A stretch of 64,000 bases of DNA from contig NZ_JABMCJ010000076.1 in NCBI RefSeq assembly GCF_013359755.1, positions 186,001 to 250,000 of the forward strand. Direction: 5' to 3'. Numbering within the stretch: the first letter of the stretch is position 1; each line of letters begins with the position of its first letter. A program made the translations under genes and the position numbers. This DNA is from Tardiphaga robiniae (GTDB lineage: Bacteria; Pseudomonadota; Alphaproteobacteria; Rhizobiales; Xanthobacteraceae). The notes beneath the pieces are model-generated. The model did no database searches, had not been told where the DNA came from, and worked only from the letters and a program-made list of their open reading frames with translations. Positions 54,215 to 61,670 of the stretch are shown piece after piece.

Positions 54215-54370
54215 ACCTCTCCCCGCTTGCGGGGAGAGGTCGACGTCCGCATGCGAAGCATGTGGGCGTCGGGTGAGGGGGACTCTCCGCGAACGCCACG
54301 GCTCGTGGAGAGTCCCCCTCATCCGTCGTCGCTTCGCGACGCCACCTTCTCCCCGCAAGCGGGGAGAAGG
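54215..54370. repeat. Compound palindromic repeat with three stems (copy 2)
   Basis: ACCTCTCCCCGC/GCGGGGAGAGGT (54215-54240), GAGGGGGACTCTCC/GGAGAGTCCCCCTC in the middle, and CCTTCTCCCCGC/GCGGGGAGAAGG (54345-54370). It separates convergent permease and binding-protein genes and may act as a bidirectional terminator. Confidence 0.8.
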
Positions 54371-54382
54371 CAAACAGCCGCC

Positions 54383-55156
54383 TCACTTCACCTTCGGCTC
54401 AAGCCCGCTGGCCACGATCACCGGCGCGGCCTGCTGCGAGGACAGAAACGCGATCAGCGCCTTGCCCGCATCAGGCTGCGGCGCATTGCTCGCAAGCCCC
54501 GCCGAGAACACGGTGATCTTCTGCAGCTCCGCCGGCAGCGGGCCGACGATCTCGATGCCCTTGACCGGCTTCAATTCGCTGATCTGCTGAAAGCCGATCT
54601 CGGCCTCGCCCCTCGCAACGATCTCGCCGACCGGCGTCGCCGGGATCTTGCGCGCCTTGTCTTTCATGGCGTCGGCAATGCCGAGCTTCTCGAACATCTC
54701 CTTGCTGACATAGACGCCGCTGGCGCTGTCCGAATAGGCCACGGTCCTGGTCTTCAGCAGCGCCACCTTCAGCGTATCCGCCGAGGACAGGTCCGGCTGC
54801 GGCGCGCCCTCCTTCACCGCCACTCCGATCGGCGAATCCGCGAGATCGACGCGGCTGTCGGCGATCACCTTGCCCTTGCTGACGAGATCACCCAACGCAT
54901 AGCCCACCATGATCAGCACATCGGCCGGCTCGCCCCGCGCCAGCCGCATCGGGATCGCCTGCGGCGTCTCGCCCATCGACGGCCCATAGGCCGTGACGAC
55001 CGTATTGCCTGTTGCCTTCTCGAATTGCGGCACCAGTTCCTTATAGGCCGCCGTGAAGCCGCCGGAGATCATCACATGGACTTCGGAGGCGAAGGCGCTG
55101 GGCGTCGAGGCGACGGCGCAGCCGAGCACGAGCAGCGAACGAATGATGTGGCGCAT
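54383..55156 (-). CDS. Periplasmic substrate-binding protein, ModA-like (SBP_bac_11)
   Basis: A 257-residue binding protein with a Sec signal (cleavage near AFASEV). The mature start VHVMISGGFTAAYKELVPQFEK and the EPADVLIMVG and VAYSDSASGVYVSKEMFEKLG blocks are of the molybdate/extracellular type-2 fold. True ModA proteins have a neighbouring modBC pair, which is missing, and the serine ligands are only partly conserved. It is therefore a ModA-like protein of unknown ligand. Its place between the permease and uraD/HIU hydrolase genes suggests a link to purine use or to molybdenum supply for xanthine dehydrogenase. Confidence 0.78.
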   Translation of the reverse strand: MRHIIRSLLVLGCAVASTPSAFASEVHVMISGGFTAAYKELVPQFEKATGNTVVTAYGPSMGETPQAIPMRLARGEPADVLIMVGYALGDLVSKGKVIADSRVDLADSPIGVAVKEGAPQPDLSSADTLKVALLKTRTVAYSDSASGVYVSKEMFEKLGIADAMKDKARKIPATPVGEIVARGEAEIGFQQISELKPVKGIEIVGPLPAELQKITVFSAGLASNAPQPDAGKALIAFLSSQQAAPVIVASGLEPKVK

Positions 55157-55189
55157 GGTGTCTCTCCCGCTTGACGTCTTTTTTTCTTA

Positions 55190-55336
55190 TCCTCTCCCCG
55201 CTTGCGGGGAGAGGTCGACTGGAACGCGCGAAGCGCGTGGAAGTCGGGTGAGGGGGAGCCAGTGTTTTACTCGCTGGCTCCCCCTCATCCGTCGTCGCTT
55301 CGCGACGCCACCTTCTCCCCGCAAGCGGGGAGAAGG
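55190..55336. repeat. Compound palindromic repeat with three stems (copy 3)
   Basis: Same family as the element at 54215: a CCTCTCCCCGC/GCGGGGAGAGG stem, a central GAGGGGGAGCCAG/CTGGCTCCCCCTC stem and a CCTTCTCCCCGC/GCGGGGAGAAGG stem. It lies inside the minus-strand group between the uraD/HIU hydrolase gene and the binding-protein gene, so it may reduce read-through into the latter. Confidence 0.8.
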
Positions 55337-55341
55337 AAACC

Positions 55342-56229
55342 TCAGCTCCCGCGATACGTCCCATAGCTCCACGGCGTCACCAGCAGCGGCACGTGGAGAT
55401 GGCCTTCGGGTTCATAGACCGAAAAGCGCAGCGGGATCTCGTCGAGGAACGGCGGATCGGACATCGGCACGCCCCGCTCCGCAAAATAGCTGCCGACCTT
55501 GAAGGTCAATTCATAGCGTCCGATCGGCACCGGGCGGCCGCCGATCAGCGGCACATCGGTGCGGCCGTCGTGATTGGTCAGCGTGCGCGCAATCACGCGG
55601 CTGACGCCAAGCTTCGACAATTCGACAAGCTCGACCGAAATCCCGGCCGCAGGTCTGCCGCTATGGGTATCCAGCACATGGGTCGAGAGCCGGCCATGCA
55701 CCTGTAGGCGATCCGGCCCGTCGACCAGCAGATCGGTGCGCAATGCCGCGATCTTGCAGATTTCGGCGACCGATGCGGTGACCTCGGCGGCCGGGTCGTT
55801 GGGCAACCGCTTCTCGAAATCCGCGAGGATGGAATCCTTGGTGTGACGACGGACACAGACGATGTAGGGGAAGCCGAACTTCGCTCGATAGGCATTGTTG
55901 ACGCGATCGAAAGCCGCATATTCCGCTTCCGACAGCCGATCGAGCCCGACGCTGTTCTGCTCGGCATTGGATTCCGCCGTCAGGAGATCGCCGCGTTGCG
56001 TTTTATCGGCGAGATCCGGATGCGCCTTGATCAGCGCCAGCCGCTGACCTGCAGCCGCCTCCTCCACCACCTTGCGCATCGCGGCGAACAACTGCTTCAC
56101 GCCCGCGAAGGGCCTGCTCTCCGCCGCCTTCTCCGCGATCCACGGGGAATATTCGAAGATATTCGCCAGCGCTGCGACGAAATCCGCTTTGCTGCAGGCG
56201 TTGAGTTCGTCGAGCGTCTTCTCTGTCAT
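55342..56229 (-). CDS. Bifunctional OHCU decarboxylase/5-hydroxyisourate hydrolase
   Basis: A 295-residue fusion that performs the two steps after uricase, in the cytoplasm. Residues 1-165 are OHCU decarboxylase with catalytic H70-P71 (IKAHPDLA) and a GFPYIVCVR segment. Residues about 176-295 are a transthyretin-like HIU hydrolase with H184 (LSTHVLDT) and the C-terminal YRGS signature. The reaction order is reversed relative to the domain order, as in plant allantoin synthase. The product is S-allantoin, the substrate of the allantoinase encoded 24 bases upstream in the same operon. Confidence 0.93.
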   Translation of the reverse strand: MTEKTLDELNACSKADFVAALANIFEYSPWIAEKAAESRPFAGVKQLFAAMRKVVEEAAAGQRLALIKAHPDLADKTQRGDLLTAESNAEQNSVGLDRLSEAEYAAFDRVNNAYRAKFGFPYIVCVRRHTKDSILADFEKRLPNDPAAEVTASVAEICKIAALRTDLLVDGPDRLQVHGRLSTHVLDTHSGRPAAGISVELVELSKLGVSRVIARTLTNHDGRTDVPLIGGRPVPIGRYELTFKVGSYFAERGVPMSDPPFLDEIPLRFSVYEPEGHLHVPLLVTPWSYGTYRGS

Positions 56230-56253
56230 GACAGGGCTTATCCCAATCCTGGT

Positions 56254-57189
56254 CTATCCGATGGCACGGGCGTCGGCGGCGAGATGTTTCAGATTGGCGT
56301 GCCAGTGCTCGGCGATATCAAGGCGCGTCGGCACCCAGACGCGCTCGAAGCTGCCGATGTAATCGAGAAACCGCATCAGCGAGGCCGCACGTCCGGGCCG
56401 CCCGACGACGCGGCAATGTAGGCCCACGGTCATCATCTTCGGCGACGTCGCGCCTTCGGCATACAGCACATCGAACGAATCCTTCAGGTAGGTGAGGAAC
56501 TCGTCACCGCCACCAAAGCCCTGCGGGTTGACGAAGCGCATGTCATTGGCATCGAGCGTATAGGGAATGATGAGCTGCGGTTCGCTGGGCCCCTTGATCC
56601 AGTACGGCAGATCGTCGGCATAGGAATCGCACAGATACTTGAAGCCGCCGGCTTCCATCAGCAGGCGAATGGTGTTGATCGAACTGCGGCCGGTGTACCA
56701 GCCGGTCGGGCGCGCGCCGGTCGCCTCGGTATGCACGCGGATCGCCTCGGCGATCTCGAAGCGCTCCTCGGGCTCCGACATATCCTTGTGCTCGATCCAC
56801 TTCAGACTGTGGCTGGCGATATCCCATTTCGCCTCCTGCATCGCGGCGACGATTTCGGGATTGCGTTGCAGCGCTGTCGCGACGCCGAAAACCGTTGTCG
56901 GCATATTGCGCTCGGTGAACATCCGCCACAGCCGCCAGAAGCCGGCGCGCGAGCCATATTCGAACATGGATTCGATATTGGCGTGGCGCTGGCCCGGCCA
57001 GGGCTGTGCGCCCAGCACATCCGAGAGAAACGCTTCCGAGGCGCGGTCGCCATGCAGGATGTTGTTCTCGCCGCCTTCTTCGAAATTGACGACGAACTGT
57101 ACCGCCACGCGCGCGCCATCCGGCCATTTCGGATCGGGCGGATTGCGGCCGTAGCCGCGCAGATCGCGGGGATAGTCGCTCCCGGCCAT
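56254..57189 (-). CDS. puuE: Allantoinase PuuE (polysaccharide-deacetylase-like)
   Basis: A 311-residue enzyme of the NodB-like deacetylase fold that hydrolyses allantoin to allantoate. The PuuE-type N terminus PRDLRGYGRNPPDPKWPDGARVAVQFVVNFEEGGE and the later SHSLKWIEH and GWYTGRSS stretches are characteristic. This is the metal-independent or alternative class, not the AllB amidohydrolase. Its ATG overlaps the stop of the DUF3830-like gene by one base, so the genes are coupled, and the OHCU/HIU gene follows in 24 bases. Confidence 0.92.
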   Translation of the reverse strand: MAGSDYPRDLRGYGRNPPDPKWPDGARVAVQFVVNFEEGGENNILHGDRASEAFLSDVLGAQPWPGQRHANIESMFEYGSRAGFWRLWRMFTERNMPTTVFGVATALQRNPEIVAAMQEAKWDIASHSLKWIEHKDMSEPEERFEIAEAIRVHTEATGARPTGWYTGRSSINTIRLLMEAGGFKYLCDSYADDLPYWIKGPSEPQLIIPYTLDANDMRFVNPQGFGGGDEFLTYLKDSFDVLYAEGATSPKMMTVGLHCRVVGRPGRAASLMRFLDYIGSFERVWVPTRLDIAEHWHANLKHLAADARAIG

Positions 57190-57602
57190 CAGACCATCTC
57201 GAAACGGACGGGTTGCGCACCCTTCCAGAGCACGGTCTTGCCCATCTCTTTCAGATTTTCGAGGTTCGAGGTCAGCGTAATGAAATGGTTGCCGGCGAGC
57301 TGGCCCATCTTGCTGGCGAAATGCACGCCGCTATAGGCCAGCAGGATCTCGGTCTCGCTGATGCCGCCCGGATACAGGATGATGTGGCCCGGCGCCGGAA
57401 AGCTGGTGTGGTTTTCATAGGGCACGCCGAAATCGAGATCGCCAAGCGGCATCCAGACGCCCTCGCCGCTCCAGCGCACATGGATCGCCTGGCTGACAAA
57501 CGGCATCGCCTTCTTGAAGGCGGCGACGGTCTTGGGGGCGTCCTTCTCCTCGAATTTCGCGTCGAAGGTGAAGTCGCCGACATGGACTTTGAGCTGGCTC
57601 AT
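57189..57602 (-). CDS. DUF3830-like (cyclophilin-fold) protein coupled to allantoinase
   Basis: A 137-residue cytoplasmic protein without signal or membrane segment. It looks like the DUF3830 group (cyclophilin-like beta barrel) from SQAIHVRWSGEGVWMPLG, ENHTSFPAPGHIILYPGGISETEILLAYG-like and FASKMGQLAGNHF stretches; I name it by eye only. The ATG at 57602 is chosen because the longer frame runs into repeat DNA. It is the first gene of DUF3830-puuE-uraD/HIU hydrolase, with a TGATG junction to puuE. A role in allantoin or hydantoin ring metabolism is inferred from this position. No catalytic function is known to me. Confidence 0.7.
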   Translation of the reverse strand: MSQLKVHVGDFTFDAKFEEKDAPKTVAAFKKAMPFVSQAIHVRWSGEGVWMPLGDLDFGVPYENHTSFPAPGHIILYPGGISETEILLAYSGVHFASKMGQLAGNHFITLTSNLENLKEMGKTVLWKGAQPVRFEMV

Positions 57603-57723
57603 CCGTGGAATCTCGTAATTGGAGTGACTGACAGTGATCCATCCAGATTGCAGCAGAGGGCGAAAGAAGCAAGCCGCAGTTTTCGGCGGCGTTGCCTGTA
57701 GACTGCGTTCCCTCTCCAACACT

Positions 57724-57896
57724 GTCATTCCGGGGCCTCCTTGCTCGTCATTCCGGGGCGCACGAAGCGGCACAGCCGCGTAGTGCGAACCCGGAATCTT
57801 GAGGTGTTTTGCTGAACATGCTGGGATTCCGGGGTCGCGTCCGGCTTACGCCGGCCACGCCCTCAGGCAAACCAATTGGTTTGCCGGGGAATAACG
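57724..57896. repeat. Palindromic intergenic repeat
   Basis: GTCATTCCGGGGCGCAC near 57747 and its diverged mirror around CTGGGATTCCGGGGTCGCG near 57821, with CGAACCCGGAATC between. A GGCAAACCA/TGGTTTGCC arm pair lies at 57866-57884. It resembles repeats common in Bradyrhizobium-type genomes, located upstream of the DUF3830-puuE operon. Confidence 0.65.
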
Positions 57897-57972
57897 AGTG
57901 TGGGGGCAGGAAGACGTCAAACATATTTTCCTATCTTCCATTGACAACATCCCTTCTTGGATTATATTCCTT

Positions 57973-58508
57973 CGCGTCCGGCCCCGATGAGAGGGGCGAG
58001 CGCGATCGTCACGTTCGCGGGGCTGGATGCGGTGGACGCCGGAGATGCGGCGTTACGCGGTTTGGGGGTGACGTCTGTCTTCGGGCAGGACGGATCTGCG
58101 CCAGCACTGCCACCGGCATGGAGACGGCCGGGTTTGAGATGGAAAGACTCCCTGGACAGTGTAATGGACGACCAAATCGAAACGCGTCCGGCCAACTGTC
58201 TGAGGCCCCCTGTCCCTTCGTGGACACTAATAGTGGCAACGGATCGATCGCCACGGCGAAGCGCAGACAAGCCGAAAAAACACCGTATGCGGAACGCCGG
58301 GCACTATCTTTGCCCCGCGCCTTCCGAAAGTCCTGATGCACTAACTTGCGGAAGACCGCATTCGCATCAGGCCCAAGGGTGCAACGGGCACCCGGCGTTC
58401 CGCACGCCCTCTCATAGGGGGCGAGGTGGGAATGCTCATAGCTCGGACGCGCAAGCGCCGCGAGAATGCGAACGCATGTTTTCAGGACAGTGGCTGTTTG
58501 AAATTTGA
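57973..58508. repeat. Long dispersed repeat element with nested stems
   Basis: A segment of about 535 bases that I recognise as a dispersed, non-coding element of Bradyrhizobium/Rhodopseudomonas genomes (marker strings GCGATCGTCACGTTCGCGGG and CATAGCTCGGACGC). The outer stem TGCGGAACGCCGGG (58288-58301) pairs with CCCGGCGTTCCGCA (58391-58404). Inside it CCTGATGC (58332-58339) pairs with GCATCAGG (58364-58371), and inside that TGCGG pairs with CCGCA around AAGA (58347-58360). All arms are perfect. Its boundaries are approximate. Confidence 0.7.
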
Positions 58509-58530
58509 ATCCTGCAATGATGCGCTGCCG

Positions 58531-58800
58531 CTATCGTTCATCACTCAGCGGTGGCTTGAACGTCAGCGGTGATTCCATCGCACGCTGCCTGGCGCGCTCG
58601 ACGGCCTGTGCAAAATCCTGCGCATCGAACCACGGCTCATCGCGCATCAACGCATCCAGATCCTCGTTCCAGATCTGCGACACCTCGATATCGAACTTCA
58701 TATTGTGCTTCTGGCTGACAGCCTGAATTCCATAGCCGGTAACGGCCCATTGTTTGCCGAGCCAAAACACATCCCGATGCAGCACCACGTCTACGCCCAA
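58531..58800 (-). CDS. Uncharacterised 89-residue protein
   Basis: Not assigned to a function. The protein is soluble, with the pattern LHRDVFWLGKQWAVTGYGIQAVSQKHNMKFDIEVSQIWNE... in its first half and a helical second half. Similar small proteins occur as hypothetical genes in Bradyrhizobium relatives, as far as I recall. The KQWAVTGYGIQ stretch looks conserved. It stands alone next to the dispersed repeat and has a normal codon pattern. Confidence 0.62.
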   Translation of the reverse strand: MGVDVVLHRDVFWLGKQWAVTGYGIQAVSQKHNMKFDIEVSQIWNEDLDALMRDEPWFDAQDFAQAVERARQRAMESPLTFKPPLSDER

Positions 58801-58920
58801 TCTCGTCCGGTATCGTACAGAGACGAAAAGAACCCCAACCTGATGAGGGTGAGGCTCTACTGAACCGGTCTAGTCCATCAAATTTTAGCAACATCGTCCA
58901 GCGTTGAGACCAACGCCGAT

Positions 58921-59163
58921 CTAGATGCGACCATTCTCGTTCGGTGGCTGTGGATGCTGCGCCTTCTGCGCCCGTTCCGCATCGGCCTTGTTGGCCTCGT
59001 GGCGTCCGATCACGCACCCCGCAACGACGCCGACCTTGCCATGTCCTGCATAGTGGCCGGCGATTCCGCCAATGATCGCGCCCTTGATACAGCCTTTCGC
59101 CTCGGCCGCAACCGATGAAAACGCGAGACCCGCAACCGCAGTGCAAAGCAGCAATTTCTTCAT
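58921..59163 (-). CDS. Small exported glycine-zipper protein
   Basis: An 80-residue protein. A Sec signal (MKKLLLCTAVAGLAFSSVAAEAKG, cleavage near residue 22) is followed by a glycine-rich stretch KGAIIGGIAGHYAGHGKVGVVAGCVIG, then a charged, proline-rich tail. Such glycine-zipper segments insert into or lie along membranes. C25 and C51 could form a disulfide. GGGAGAG stands eight bases before the ATG at 59163, supporting this start over the longer frame. It is divergent from the homocysteine synthase gene. Function unknown. Confidence 0.75.
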   Translation of the reverse strand: MKKLLLCTAVAGLAFSSVAAEAKGCIKGAIIGGIAGHYAGHGKVGVVAGCVIGRHEANKADAERAQKAQHPQPPNENGRI

Positions 59164-59300
59164 GATAACTCTCCCGCGTGATCGACCTCCTATAAGTCGC
59201 CGCTCCGCATTTCGTTCCATCAGTTGAAATATCGCCGACTCACACTCGCATCCGATTCGTGCCATAGATGTCGCAAATTGCGTCCAGGGATAAAACGACC

Positions 59301-60596
59301 ATGCCAGCACCCAAACCGCCTGCTTTCGAAACGCTGAGTCTGCATGCCGGCCAGCATCCGGACGCAATCACCGGCGCGCGCGCCGTGCCGATCTACCAGA
59401 CCACGTCCTACGTGTTTCAGGATTCGGATCACGCCGCTGCGCTGTTCAATCTCGAACGTGCCGGCCACATCTATACGCGCATTTCAAATCCGACGACGGC
59501 GGTGCTGGAAGAGCGACTCGCCGCACTTGAGAACGGCGTCGGCGCGGTGTGCACCGCATCGGGCATGGCAGCGCTGCATCTGGCCATCGCCACACTGCTC
59601 AATGCCGGCGATCACATCGTGGCGTCGTCCTCCCTCTATGGCGGCACCATCAACTTGCTGGCCCACACGCTGCCGCGCTTCGGCATCACCACGAGTTTCG
59701 TCAAGCCGCGCGATCTCGACGCCTTCAAGGCGGCGATCAAGCCGAACACCAGACTGATCATCGGCGAAACCATCGGCAATCCCGGCCTCGAAGTGCTCGA
59801 CATTCCCGCCGTTGCCGACATTGCCCATGCCGCGAAGATCCCGCTGCTGATCGACAACACCTTCGCGACGCCGTTCCTGTCGCGGCCGATCGAGCTCGGC
59901 GCGGACATCGTGATGAACTCGGCCACCAAATGGATCGGCGGCCACGGCATCGCTATCGGCGGCGTCATCGTCGACGGCGGCCGTTTCGACTGGCACGCCT
60001 CCGGCAAGTTCCCGCAACTGACCGAACCCTATGCCGGCTATCACGGCATTGTCTTCGACGAGCAATTCGGCACTGCCGCCTTCATCATGCGTGCCCGCAC
60101 GGAAGGATTGCGTGATTTCGGCGCGTGTCTCTCGCCGACCAATGCCTTCCAGCTGCTGCAAGGCGTCGAGACGCTGGGCATTCGCATGGAGCGCCATATG
60201 GCCAATACCCATGCGGTGCTGGCGGCGCTCACGGCAAACAAGGCGGTCGATTGGGTGCTGCATCCGTCGCTGGAGAATCATCCGGACTATGCGCTGGCAA
60301 AACGCCTGCTGCCGCGCGGCGCCGGCTCCATCGTCTCCTTCGGCATCAAGGGCGGCCGCAATGCCGGGCGCAAATTCATCGAGGCGCTCAAGCTGACTAG
60401 TCACCTCGCCAATGTCGGCGACGCCAAGACGCTGGTCATTCATCCCGGAAGCACCACGCATCAGCAGATGGACGCCGAGCAGCTCAAGGCCGCCGGCATC
60501 GGCGAGGAGCTGATCCGGCTGTCGGTCGGCATCGAAGCCGCCGATGACATCATCGATGACCTCGCGCAGGCGCTGCGCATCTCGCAGAAGGGCTGA
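59301..60596 (+). CDS. metY: O-acetylhomoserine sulfhydrylase / homocysteine synthase
   Basis: A 431-residue PLP enzyme of the Cys/Met metabolism family, making homocysteine from O-acetyl- or O-succinylhomoserine and sulfide. The start FETLSLHAGQHPD, the YTRISNPT motif and the PLP lysine in SATKWIGGHG are diagnostic of MetY. I chose ATG 59301 with AGGGA upstream over ATG 59268. The alpha/beta hydrolase gene follows in three bases and is probably co-transcribed. A SAM riboswitch is not evident upstream. Confidence 0.92.
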   Translation: MPAPKPPAFETLSLHAGQHPDAITGARAVPIYQTTSYVFQDSDHAAALFNLERAGHIYTRISNPTTAVLEERLAALENGVGAVCTASGMAALHLAIATLLNAGDHIVASSSLYGGTINLLAHTLPRFGITTSFVKPRDLDAFKAAIKPNTRLIIGETIGNPGLEVLDIPAVADIAHAAKIPLLIDNTFATPFLSRPIELGADIVMNSATKWIGGHGIAIGGVIVDGGRFDWHASGKFPQLTEPYAGYHGIVFDEQFGTAAFIMRARTEGLRDFGACLSPTNAFQLLQGVETLGIRMERHMANTHAVLAALTANKAVDWVLHPSLENHPDYALAKRLLPRGAGSIVSFGIKGGRNAGRKFIEALKLTSHLANVGDAKTLVIHPGSTTHQQMDAEQLKAAGIGEELIRLSVGIEAADDIIDDLAQALRISQKG

Positions 60597-60599
60597 GCG

Positions 60600-61388
60600 A
60601 TGCAACTCACCGTCAACGGTCACGAGACCTATATCGCGAATGGCGGCCGCGCATTCGATCCTTCCCTGCCCGTGGTCGTGATGATCCACGGCGCCGGCTT
60701 CGATCACTCGACATGGGCGCTGCATACGCGCTGGTTTGCGCATCATGGCTTCGCCGTACTAGCGCCGGATCTGCCCGGCCATGGTCGCTCACAAGGTGAA
60801 GCGCTCACGACCATCGCCGATCTCGCAGACTGGACCGCAGCATTGATCGAGGCAGCGGGCACAAAGACTGCGCGGCTGATCGGCCATTCCATGGGCTCGC
60901 TGATTGCGCTGGAGACCGCAGCGCGGCATCCCCGTAAAGTCACGCGCCTCGACCTGATGGGCACGGCAGGGACGATGACCGTCGGCCCGGATCTGTTGAA
61001 GGATGCCGAAGCCAATCAGCACTCCGCCATCGACATGGTGTCAATCTGGGGGCTCGGCTTTCGCGCCGAACTCGGCGGCAGTCTCGCGCCGGGGTTGTGG
61101 ATGCATAGCGGCGCGCAGCGCGTGCTGGAAGCCACGAAGCCGGGCGTGCTGTTCGCCGATCTCAACGCCTGCAATACATACCAGAATGCGCTGACTGCTG
61201 CGGCCCAGCTCGAAATCCCGGTCACGCTCATCCTCGGCGAACGGGACATGATGACTCCCGCCAAGGCCGGCAAGATCCTGGCCGCCGCATTGAAAAACGC
61301 CCGCACGGTGATTCTGCCCGGCACTGGCCACATGATGATGGTCGAACGTCCCGACGACGTGCTCGCCGCGCTACAGCACGAGCAATAG
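60600..61388 (+). CDS. Alpha/beta hydrolase
   Basis: A 262-residue hydrolase. The oxyanion region is HGAG at residues 30-33, the nucleophile S97 lies in GHSMGS and the C-terminal Asp/His pair is likely GERDMMTP and GTGHMMMVERP. No signal peptide is visible, so it is cytosolic. The ATG is three bases after the homocysteine synthase stop. An association with homoserine acyl ester metabolism is possible, yet it lacks the MetX-specific features, so it is left as a general hydrolase. Confidence 0.85.
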   Translation: MQLTVNGHETYIANGGRAFDPSLPVVVMIHGAGFDHSTWALHTRWFAHHGFAVLAPDLPGHGRSQGEALTTIADLADWTAALIEAAGTKTARLIGHSMGSLIALETAARHPRKVTRLDLMGTAGTMTVGPDLLKDAEANQHSAIDMVSIWGLGFRAELGGSLAPGLWMHSGAQRVLEATKPGVLFADLNACNTYQNALTAAAQLEIPVTLILGERDMMTPAKAGKILAAALKNARTVILPGTGHMMMVERPDDVLAALQHEQ

Positions 61389-61449
61389 AGTCTAGAAGTC
61401 TTCGATGACTGTTGCACCGCGCGGCGCGCTGTGCTTCCTGTCTGTCGTT

Positions 61450-61623
61450 ATCGGTGCCTCCGCGAGGAGGTGAAACGGGAATGCGGTGCGGGGAAATATC
61501 CCCTATGCCGCGGCTGCCCCCGCAACTGTAAGCGGCCATTCCGGGTCCACAAAGCCACTGAATTTGCATCGCAGATTCGGGAAGGCGGACCGGGAGACCA
61601 CCGCGAGCCAGGAGACCGGCCGG
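61450..61623 (+). promoter_or_regulatory. Cobalamin (B12) riboswitch
   Basis: The conserved elements appear in order: GGTGCC (61453-61458), AGGAGGTGAAACGGGAA, GGCTGCCCCCGCAACTGTAA, AAGCCACTG, GGGAAGGCGG and the B12-box-like GAGCCAGGAGACCGGCC (61605-61621). A seven-base hairpin AACGAGT/ACTCGTT (61625-61643) follows and may be part of the expression platform before the AAGGGG ribosome-binding site at about 61661. It should switch btuB off when adenosylcobalamin is abundant. Confidence 0.93.
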
Positions 61624-61670
61624 TAACGAGTTTCACACTCGTTCGACGGTGGGTCGACGGAAGGGGTTAT

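Larger units (their letters stand above)
57603..58530. other. Repeat-filled intergenic region
   Basis: These 928 bases hold two dispersed repeat elements (57724-57896 and 57973-58508) and no convincing gene. Frames of 100-180 codons at 57809-58508 lie within the repeats, overlap in several frames and lack ribosome-binding sites. Confidence 0.7.

Noticed and set aside
54383-55156. Molybdate-binding ModA
   Set aside because: No modBC genes and only partial agreement with the ModA ligand pattern, so kept as ModA-like.
57809-58508. Several frames of 100-180 codons
   Set aside because: They lie in dispersed repeats, overlap on both strands and lack start signals.
61431-61670. In-frame upstream extension of btuB
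   Set aside because: The sequence is the cobalamin riboswitch; the signal peptide starts at 61671.
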